A DNA stretch of 10,000 nucleotides from NCBI RefSeq assembly GCF_000151315.2, contig NW_011887296.1:309880-319879 (forward strand). The letters are read 5' to 3'. The notes below the pieces were generated by a model. It had not been told where the DNA came from. It did no database searches and saw nothing but the letters and a program-made list of their open reading frames with translations. A program made the translations under genes and the position numbers. Position 1 is the stretch's first letter, and each line of letters opens with the position of its first letter. This DNA comes from Capsaspora owczarzaki ATCC 30864 (Eukaryota; Opisthokonta; Filasterea). Shown piece by piece: positions 1 through 5,842 of this stretch.

Positions 1-279
1 ACAACTTACAGCCACTCAACATCATGACCTTCGTACTCTTGCTTCATTCTGCTTGGCTTGGGAAATGCATCACACTCACGTTTCAACTTGGCTTTGATTC
101 TTTTGATTTGATTTTGCACCTTGCAGGGGGGCAGGGGACCAGAAACGCCATCAGAAAAGCATCCCGAATCCACTCAGAACGACAGACCCAAATCATTCGT
201 CGAGTCACCACACCACCCTCCTGAACAAAGCAGCTGCTTCTTCTCTCGCAGATACACACCAAGGCTTAGATCGCAGAAT
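1..279 (+). promoter_or_regulatory. Upstream region and 5' leader of the TPRA1-like gene
   Basis: No protein gene can be supported here. Two good 3' splice sites on the plus strand follow pyrimidine-rich stretches: the AG ending near 125 (TTGCACCTTGCAG) and the AG ending at 251 (TTCTTCTCTCGCAG). One of them could end a 5' UTR intron whose donor lies further left or outside the window. The frame of the first coding exon stays open upstream to about 121, but that stretch is low in hydrophobic residues and unlike the start of the family, so I treat it as leader rather than coding. Confidence 0.4.
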
Positions 280-1656
280 ATGGCAGACCCGTCAGCGACA
301 CCCTTCCCGCCGTTTCCGCCAGTGCCGATCGGCCCGGCGGTGTTTACTGGCTTTTGCTTTGATATTCTGCACGAGACCGTCGGTTCCAGCAACGTGATGA
401 TCTGGGACGTGGTGCTGCTGGTGCCCAACTGCTTGGTGCTCCTCTTCCTGCTGTCCCGCCTCAAAGTGTCTCGCGCAAGGCTACGATCAACGCAGTCGCT
501 CATCATTTCAGCCTTTTACTATTTGGTACAAAGCTTTCTTTCCACCTCATCTCTCCCCAATCGTGACGTGTGGCTCTAGTTGCCCCGCCAGCTCGTTTTG
601 ACTCATCCTTTGGTTGATCTTCATGTTTTGTTTTGTTTTTGGTTGCTCTGCAGCAATGGGGCATCTGTCTCTTCTCGGTACTGCGCACAGGATTGCACAT
701 GGGATTGCCGAGCCAATCTACACTCAACGACGTGCTTTGGCTCATCATTCGCTTCCTCATTCTCTCACTCGAAGTGTCTGTGGTGGTGTTTGGCCTTGTG
801 TTCGGGCACATTGTCAACTCGCGCCTGAGCATCAAGCTGACCCTGTTCTTCACCCTGCTCATTGCGCTGACTTACACGACCACGCAAGGCATTCTCGAGT
901 TTACCCAAGCTTGGTCGACCTCGTCGGGCGCCGATCCCGAGCTCCACTGGAACATTTACGCGCACGGCGGCATGATTTTCCTCTTTTCCAGCTCTGTCTT
1001 TTTTTCGGTCGTGTACTTTCTTGTCGTTATGCTTCCCTTTACGCCTCTGCGAAACCGTTGGCCGATGCCAGGTGAGTTTATCTTGTGTTCGTGTCGTTGG
1101 TGAGCTGGTGTCGTTGTTGTTGTTGTTGATTGCGCTCACGTGGTGTTTTCGTTCCCCGTTCTTCCTCCATCATCAGCCAAAAAGTCCTTTTACGTTTACG
1201 CGTCCGTCTTGTGCCTGGTCAACACTATTCAGTCGATTGGTAGCTGCCTCGTCTTTTATCAGTACTTTGAGGGCTTCTGGTAAAGGACTTGTGTTGTTGT
1301 TTGTTTGTTTGTTTGCCAAATCAGTTGGAGCTTCTGTCCTTGTTGCTCACTGTCGCCTTCCCCCTTCCAGCCTGGTTGACATCTCCACCTTCCTCTACTT
1401 TTCCCTCTTCCCCGCCCTTGTGCACTTTATTTTTTTGCGAGACTTTTTCGCCGTGCGACAAACAGACAACATGTTCTACAACGAGGCGATCATCGACGAC
1501 GCCGATTCGTACACCCCGGGCTACGGAGCCAACTATGTCACGGGCTACGCGGCGTACGGCAGCAGCAGCTACGCCAACGCCAGTACCAACAGCTATCCCG
1601 CATATCGCTACGATGCCTTGGATTCGAGGGAGCAAGTCTTTACCGGCATGAATTGA
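280..1656 (+). CDS. TPRA1: Seven-transmembrane protein, TPRA1/GPR175 family (four exons)
   Basis: The exons are 280-525, 654-1071, 1177-1279 and 1371-1656, giving 350 residues. All introns are GT-AG (128, 105 and 91 nt) and every junction keeps the frame. The family is named transmembrane protein adipocyte-associated 1. It is seven-pass and distantly related to plant TOM1/THH1-like and CAND proteins, and its biochemical function is poorly defined. Hydrophobic segments lie near residues 41-60, 72-95, 108-132, 142-160, 188-209, 226-249 and 258-279. Family-like blocks include the WD of TM1 followed by LLVPN, FGLVFGH, TQGILE, NIYAHGG, KSFYVYAS, and VDISTFLYF before the final FLRDFF. Across the first junction the protein aligns with human TPRA1 without a gap, which supports that intron. 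The ATG at 280 has A at -3 and G at +4. The tail (290-350) carries ten tyrosines and is compositionally unlike the rest. The family call is firm; ligand and signalling are unknown. Confidence 0.86.
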
Positions 1657-1903
1657 GTCAGAACGTTTCCCACCATCCCCCCTTCCCCCCTATGAAAACA
1701 AAAGAGAAAAAAAAATCCTGAAAAATGAAAAATTCCTGGTTGAATTTCTATTATCTGTGTTGTTTGAGAGCTTTCGAAACTGTAAAATACAAGAAATGGC
1801 ACTGTTTGTTTGAGATCTGTGCCCCGCTTCCTTTCCAAAAACAAAGCAAAAAGCGTTTCGTGTCGTTTCCCGGGACAGGAAGCGTTTGTGAACACAGCGA
1901 GGC

Positions 1904-1907
1904 AAAA

Positions 1908-1939
<32 letters not shown>

Positions 1940-1943
1940 AAAA
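1904..1943. repeat. AAAAAG-type purine microsatellite ending in A15
   Basis: A run of A6G, then AAAAAG three times, then 15 consecutive A. It is a simple-sequence tract in the spacer between a protein gene and a tRNA gene, one of several long A/T tracts in this window. Confidence 0.9.
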
Positions 1944-1956
1944 CCTCCAAAGAAAC

Positions 1957-1963
1957 AAAAAAA
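1957..1963 (-). terminator. RNA polymerase III terminator of tRNA-Thr(AGT)
   Basis: Seven A on the plus strand read as T7 on the minus strand, starting five nucleotides after the mature 3' end of the tRNA. T4 or longer is the usual Pol III stop. Confidence 0.8.
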
Positions 1964-1968
1964 TTGAA

Positions 1969-2041
1969 TGCACCCAGCGTGAATCGAACACGCTACCTCG
2001 ACATTACTAGTGTCGCGCTCTGCCAATTGAGCTATGGGAGC
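1969..2041 (-). tRNA. tRNA-Thr, anticodon AGT
   Basis: The minus strand folds into a full 73-nt cloverleaf without an intron. It has a 7-bp acceptor stem, TA at 8-9, a GCTC/GAGC D stem, anticodon stem CGACA/TGTCG and loop CTAGTAA. A five-base variable loop and a GCGTG/CACGC T stem with loop TTCGATT follow. The anticodon AGT (2006-2008) decodes ACU, and ACC if A34 becomes inosine. G1:C72, C2:G71, G35 and U36 fit threonyl-tRNA synthetase recognition. The odd point is a U3:U70 mismatch inside the acceptor stem. CCA is not encoded, as expected in eukaryotes. Confidence 0.93.
1980..2034 (-). promoter_or_regulatory. Internal Pol III promoter (A and B boxes) of tRNA-Thr(AGT)
   Basis: The A box TAGCTCAATTGG lies at 2034-2023 and the B box TGTTCGATTCA at 1990-1980, both read on the minus strand. 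Both match the TRGYNNARNNG and GWTCRANNC consensus sequences bound by TFIIIC. Confidence 0.85.
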
Positions 2042-2100
2042 TAGTTGTGAATCTCTTGGGCAAGTGAGGATATGAATCGTGATTCACCGCTTGAAATTAC

Positions 2101-2111
2101 AAAAAAAAAAA
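2101..2111. repeat. A11 tract between the two tRNA genes
   Basis: Eleven A, followed by further short A runs separated by GC up to 2136. On the minus strand this gives the downstream tRNA-Thr(CGT) gene backup T-run terminators. Confidence 0.8.
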
Positions 2112-2130
2112 CAGCAAAAAAGCAAAAAAT

Positions 2131-2136
2131 AAAAAA
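2131..2136 (-). terminator. RNA polymerase III terminator of tRNA-Thr(CGT)
   Basis: T6 on the minus strand begins five nucleotides beyond the tRNA 3' end, after TATA. A second T6 (2129-2124) follows one base later as a backup. Confidence 0.78.
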
Positions 2137-2140
2137 TATA

Positions 2141-2213
2141 TGCTCCAAAGCAGAATCGAACTACCGACCTTATCATTACGAGTGACACGCTCTACCAGCT
2201 GAGCTATTGGAGC
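2141..2213 (-). tRNA. tRNA-Thr, anticodon CGT
   Basis: The minus strand forms a 73-nt cloverleaf with a perfect 7-bp acceptor stem (GCTCCAA with TTGGAGC) and discriminator A. The D stem is GCTC/GAGC, the anticodon stem TGTCA/TGATA with loop CTCGTAA, the variable loop AGGTC, and the T stem GGTAG/CTGCT with loop TTCGATT and two G:U pairs. The anticodon CGT (2178-2180) decodes ACG. It differs from the neighbouring tRNA-Thr(AGT) at about 20 of 73 positions, so the pair is not a fresh tandem copy. No intron is present. Confidence 0.95.
2152..2206 (-). promoter_or_regulatory. Internal Pol III promoter (A and B boxes) of tRNA-Thr(CGT)
   Basis: On the minus strand the A box is TAGCTCAGCTGG (2206-2195) and the B box is AGTTCGATTCT (2162-2152). 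Both fit consensus. Confidence 0.85.
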
Positions 2214-2425
2214 ACTGTGTTCTTGAGTGGGGCAAAGTGAATACATTCAGAGACACGAGATCACGGAAAAGTATTGAATGACAAGAAATTGCGAAAGCGG
2301 GTCCTGGGAATGGCATCGAGGCGGGTATGTTCAAGGCCACATCACACGAGACACTGAAACATCCAACCTCCGATTGCCTTGTGTGTGGACGCACTCTTGT
2401 TTTCCTCGCCTTTTCCGACAATCCA
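2214..2425. promoter_or_regulatory. Divergent spacer between tRNA-Thr(CGT) and SUCLG2
   Basis: These 212 bp separate the 5' end of a Pol III gene from the first codon of a Pol II gene on the opposite strand. It must therefore hold the SUCLG2 promoter and 5' UTR. I see no clear TATA box. An ATG at 2327 is in the SUCLG2 frame with no stop before the proposed start, but the peptide it adds contains acidic residues and does not look like a transit peptide. Confidence 0.5.
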
Positions 2426-4566
2426 ATGCTGTCCAACATCACTCGCACCCGTCTTGTAAAGTTTCGTTTGTTTGCGGCTCCTCCCCCAATCTCCAGACCG
2501 ACTGCGTTCAACTTGAGAGTGTGCCTTATGTTGGATATTTGGATGCGTGAGCCGGCAAAGTAGATTCGGATCATGATCCTAATCCAAAAAAAAAAAAAAG
2601 GAAAAAAAAAAAAAGAGCGAGATCGATAGAGATCTCCGTTCCTGGAGCGCTCCGTTTGCCCGTGCATCCCCCTCCCACCAAGCATTGCATCCACTCGTTC
2701 TGCTCCCGATATTGCGGCGATTGGATGGGGGAAGTGGTCTACGCAACAGCCGCGCCGCAAACGTGTATTCTCATTTGATTGTCGTGCTTGGCTTGGCTTT
2801 TGGATTGTTCAGGCTTCGGCTACGACGGCGGCCGTGCGCATGCATGCCCAGCCCGTGCGCCACCTCAACCTGCACGAGTACCAAAGCAAGGAGCTGCTCG
2901 CTGCGGCCGGCGTCACCACCCAGCGCTTCAAGGTCGCCAAGACCCCCGCCGAAGCCAAGGACATTGCTCAGTGGCTCAAATCCAACTGTACGTGACCAAC
3001 CAACAAAAAAAAAAAAAAAAAAAAAATCATGGACCCACAAAGTGCTTGCTCAAGCCAAGTGGCCAAGTGGTCCCATTCGAAAGCAAGCAAGCATGAATGC
3101 ATCATCATTCCGCGATCGTATTATAGGGATTTGTATCGCTTGTACTGATCGATTGTCGTGCGTTTTTTTTTTTTTTTTTTGTTTTTTTGTTTCGTTTCAT
3201 TTCGTTTCGCTGCAGCCGTCCACGAGTTTGTCATCAAGGCTCAGATCCACGCCGGCGGCCGTGGCAAGGGCACTTTCAGCTCTGGATTCAAGGGTGGTGT
3301 GCAACTGACCAAGGAGTGCGTAATTGTCTTGTTTTTTTGGGGGTGGATTTGTGGTGTTTTTCTTTTTTGTGTCAACCACCCCGCTCATCTCACATTCTTT
3401 TTGTGCTTTTTTTCATTGTTATTGTTTTATTATTATTATTATTATTATTATTTTTGCTGCTGCTGTTCGACAGCCCCAACGTTGTCGGCGATCTCGCCAG
3501 CAAGATGATTGGCTACAACCTGGTCACCAAGCAGACCCCGCCCGCTGGTGTCCCCGTCAACAAGCTGATGGTGGCCGAGGCGCTTGATATTGCCTCTGAA
3601 AAGTACTTTGCGATCGTGCTCGACCGCGAGAGCCAGGGCCCCGTCCTTGTCGCCTCGCCCCAGGGCGGCGTCGACATTGAGGAGGTTGCCGCCAAGACCC
3701 CCGAGCTCATCTTCAAGGAGCCCGTCAAGATTGCGGTCGGCGTCACCTCCGAGCAGGCCCTCCGTCTTGCCAAGAACCTCGGCTTCACTGGTGCCAAGGC
3801 TACCAGCGCCGCAGACCAAATCCGCCGTCTGTACGACCTGTTCATCAAGAACGACGCCAGCCAGGTCGAAATCAACCCCATGGGCGAGACCCCCGACGGC
3901 CGTGTCGTCTGCTTTGACGCCAAGGTCAACATTGACGACAATGCCGAGTTCCGACAGAAGGTGAGAGAGGGAGACAAAGAGTGGCGGCAACAGAAACAGA
4001 GAGCGAGACAGACAGAGAAACAGAGAATCAGAGAAACAGAGAGACTGATGGAGGTGCTCATCCCCCCCCCTACTTTCAACTAGACTCTCTTTGAGCAACG
4101 CGACACCACCGAGGACGACCCTCGCGAGGTTGAGGCCACCAAGGCTGGCTTGAACTATGTCGGCATGGAGGGCAACATTGGCTGCTTGGTCAACGGCGCT
4201 GGTCTTGCCATGGCGACCATGGACATCATCAAGCTGTTCGGCGGCCAGCCTGCCAACTTCCTCGACGTTGGCGGCAGCGTCAAGGAGGCACAGGTCGCCC
4301 AGGCTTTCAAGATTATCACCTCGGATCCCCAAGTCAAGGCTCTGCTGGTCAACATTTTCGGCGGCATTGTTAACTGCGCAACCATTGCCAACGGCATTGT
4401 TGCTGCTTGCAAGACCACCAACCTTTCCCTTCCCCTTGTCGTCCGTCTTGAGGGCACCAACGTCGACAACGCCAAGAAGATCCTGAAGGAGTCTGGCCTT
4501 CCCATCATCACTGCCGAGAATCTTAACGATGCTGCCCAAAAGGCAGTCGCTGCGCTCAAGAAGTAG
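2426..4566 (+). CDS. SUCLG2: Succinyl-CoA ligase beta subunit, GDP-forming, mitochondrial (five exons)
   Basis: Exons 2426-2455, 2813-2987, 3216-3315, 3474-3960 and 4084-4566 join in frame to 424 residues, near the usual length for the family. With the alpha subunit it converts succinyl-CoA, GDP and phosphate to succinate, CoA and GTP in the mitochondrial TCA cycle. An ATP-grasp domain follows the presequence. It opens with [10 protein letters not shown] (30-39) and includes AGGRGKGTF (81-89), KQTP and [20 protein letters not shown] and [11 protein letters not shown]. The C-terminal CoA-ligase domain carries [16 protein letters not shown] (294-309), the PANFLDVGG block and [10 protein letters not shown]. 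Wording such as [16 protein letters not shown] and VVRLEGTNV fits SUCLG2 better than ADP-forming SUCLA2, as does Gln47, which I recall contacting guanine. The start is inferred: exon 1 ([10 protein letters not shown]) plus [17 protein letters not shown] gives an acid-free, Arg-rich presequence, with donor GTAAAG and phase 0 on both sides. The first exon is the least certain part. Confidence 0.92.
2586..2614. repeat. A14-GG-A13 tract in SUCLG2 intron 1
   Basis: Fourteen A, two G, then thirteen A, within the proposed 357-nt first intron. A 12-bp palindrome GGATCATGATCC lies just upstream at about 2568-2579. Confidence 0.85.
3005..3026. repeat. A22 tract near the donor of SUCLG2 intron 2
   Basis: Twenty-two consecutive A begin 17 nt after the donor GTACGT at 2988. 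A matching T tract lies at the other end of the same intron. Confidence 0.9.
3163..3188. repeat. T18-G-T7 tract near the acceptor of SUCLG2 intron 2
   Basis: Eighteen T, one G and seven T form the long pyrimidine stretch before the acceptor at 3215. It is complementary to the A22 tract 136 nt upstream. Confidence 0.9.
3429..3452. repeat. (ATT)8 microsatellite in SUCLG2 intron 3
   Basis: Eight pure ATT units, then TTT and GCTGCTGCTG, occupy the branch-point and pyrimidine zone of the 158-nt third intron, ending 21 nt before the acceptor AG at 3473. Confidence 0.9.
3961..4083 (+). other. Purine-rich SUCLG2 intron 4 with an open in-frame read-through
   Basis: This 123-nt GTGAGA...TAG intron is a multiple of three and has no stop in the SUCLG2 frame until its last three bases, where the acceptor TAG is itself a stop codon. 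Its 5' two thirds are built of degenerate CAGAGA/AAACAGAG units, followed by C9 and a short pyrimidine stretch. It must be removed to join FRQK to TLFEQRD, as in SUCLG2 homologues, so I treat it as an intron. Confidence 0.85.
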
Positions 4567-4627
4567 GGTGCTTCCTCTTGGCGTCACTTGAAACAATTTG
4601 AGTTTTCTAAAATACAGATTATTTTCC

Positions 4628-4641
4628 TTTTTTTTTTTTTT
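4628..4641. repeat. T14 tract downstream of SUCLG2
   Basis: Fourteen T on the plus strand, starting 62 nt after the last base of the SUCLG2 stop codon. It mirrors the A14 tract at 4711-4724. Confidence 0.88.
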
Positions 4642-4675
4642 CAATAGTCATTTGAGGCCTGCTTTGTTTTGTTCG

Positions 4676-4681
4676 TTTATT
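4676..4681 (-). promoter_or_regulatory. Candidate poly(A) signal for the TONSL-like gene
   Basis: The minus strand reads CCAATAAACG, a canonical AATAAA hexamer about 110 nt after the TONSL stop codon and just past the T14 tract. It is the only canonical hexamer I noticed in the spacer. Confidence 0.5.
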
Positions 4682-4710
4682 GGTTTTTTGTTAAAACAGT
4701 CGATACTATG

Positions 4711-4724
4711 AAAAAAAAAAAAAA
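4711..4724. repeat. A14 tract (T14 in TONSL sense)
   Basis: Fourteen A on the plus strand, reading as U14 in the TONSL transcript 67 nt past its stop codon. Confidence 0.88.
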
Positions 4725-4790
4725 TGATTAACGATATAAATAGTTTGAGTGCTTGAAAGCCCCATCAAGAAATGAAGAACGAGTCAAGTA

Positions 4791-5808
4791 CTACATGCGC
4801 AAGAAATCCCCGGCGTCCGCAACCGCGGAATCTCGCATCACCAAGCAGCACTCGCCAGAAGCGGCGCTCTTCAAAGCAACCCCGTTTGGACGAATCGACA
4901 TCCATGCTTGGGTCACGCGGGCCGGCAGTGCTACGCCAGACACATCAAAGTAGCACAGCCGGGCATCGTTTGTGGCAAGCGCGCAACAAATGTCGGTGGC
5001 GAGATTTGCGTCGTTGCTGGACGACTCGTGCCCATAAACCACGTTGCCAGAAAACGAATTGCCGGCGAGCAGCAGTGCACGATCGTGTTCGGCGCGATAC
5101 GAAGCTCCGATATTCATTCCAAGCGTCTCCACTTTGTTGTCGAGCAGAAATTGAAGTCCCACGCGCAAATCGGCATCCAGCGCCGGGCCAAAGCTGGACG
5201 AAGCCATCAGCTCTGCGGTGGCTGCTCCTGATTGGTACTGTGCGGGTTGGCTGTACATGTCGTCCCAAGTTCCAGCTTGGGCGGCAAAGCGAGCAGCAGA
5301 TGTGGCAGGATTGGCGGTAAAGTGCCCATCCGCCCCCGTTTGGCTATAGTATACCGCAAGCAAGGCGCACGTTTCCTGCTCGTCAAGCTGGCAATGAGCC
5401 AGATCGGCGACCGCCAACGTTGGATGCCAAGCGAGTGCGAGCCCAAGCGCAGCAGCCACAGATGAGGGTCTGTCAGGGCCCGTGTAGGTGCGTGCAGTCA
5501 AGCCAGTCATCAGAGGATTGCCACGAAGTCGGACCGTTTCAAGCGTGGCGTTGTGGGCCAGACCGACGGCCAGAGCGAGCGTACCGGTGACTGATATTTC
5601 GCAACGGTACAGATTGAGGCAGCGTAACACGTTCGCATGGCCAATCGTGCTGTCGAGCACGTCAAGCCGAGGAGGCGAGAGAAAGAACAGGCCTGAAAAG
5701 CGTGCCAGAACATCGTCGGCGACCGCAATTCCAGACACATTCAACGAGTCCAGTCTTGAGACGAGGGCGTCAGGCATAGCAAGGGCGTTCAACGGACTTG
5801 TGTTTCCC

Positions 5809-5842
<34 letters not shown>

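Larger units (their letters stand above)
1657..1968. other. Intergenic spacer, 3' end region of the TPRA1-like gene
   Basis: This 312-bp stretch has no supportable gene. It is A-rich on the plus strand. No AATAAA is present on the plus strand, but TAAAATACA at 1783-1791 could serve as a variant poly(A) element, because the same nonamer lies 42 nt past the SUCLG2 stop. The right end carries an A/G tract and the terminator of the neighbouring tRNA gene. Confidence 0.6.
4567..4790. other. Tail-to-tail spacer between SUCLG2 and TONSL
   Basis: These 224 bp are shared by the 3' ends of two convergent genes. They contain no gene. T14 (4628-4641) and A14 (4711-4724) lie nearly symmetrically, so each transcript meets a U14 tract about 61 to 66 nt past its stop codon. 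TAAAATACA lies at 4608-4616 on the plus strand and AATAAA on the minus strand at 4681-4676. Confidence 0.7.

Noticed and set aside
121-279. An N-terminal extension of the TPRA1-like protein from 121
   Set aside because: The frame is open, but the residues are polar and Pro/Ser/Arg-rich, unlike the family. A probable splice acceptor at 251 interrupts it, and the ATG at 280 has a good context.
1904-2220. tRNA-derived SINE elements, because of the tRNA heads and nearby A tracts
   Set aside because: Both tRNAs fold completely from acceptor to discriminator and end in T-run terminators in their own sense. There is no tRNA-unrelated body, sense-strand poly(A) tail or target-site duplication.
2327-2425. 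Upstream in-frame ATG at 2327 as the SUCLG2 start
   Set aside because: It would add 33 residues containing Glu, Asp and Cys before a typical presequence. The ATG at 2426 gives an acid-free, Arg-rich presequence, although its Kozak context is weak. Transcript data could still reverse this.
3187-4083. A 298-codon continuous frame through SUCLG2 introns 3 and 4 as a separate protein
   Set aside because: It starts in frame-shifted intron sequence with poly-Leu/Phe from the ATT and T tracts, and only exon 4 resembles the family. It is the SUCLG2 frame plus unspliced introns.
2426-4566. ADP-forming SUCLA2 instead of GDP-forming SUCLG2
   Set aside because: The blocks [36 protein letters not shown] and VVRLEGTNV all follow the SUCLG2 wording as I know it rather than SUCLA2. 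A tree would settle it.
3448-4644. A 398-codon open frame on the minus strand across SUCLG2 exons 4 and 5
   Set aside because: It lies opposite well-conserved SUCLG2 coding sequence and spans an intron. Its protein is Leu/Val/Gly/Asp-rich with no recognisable domain. The strong third-position bias of the true gene explains it.
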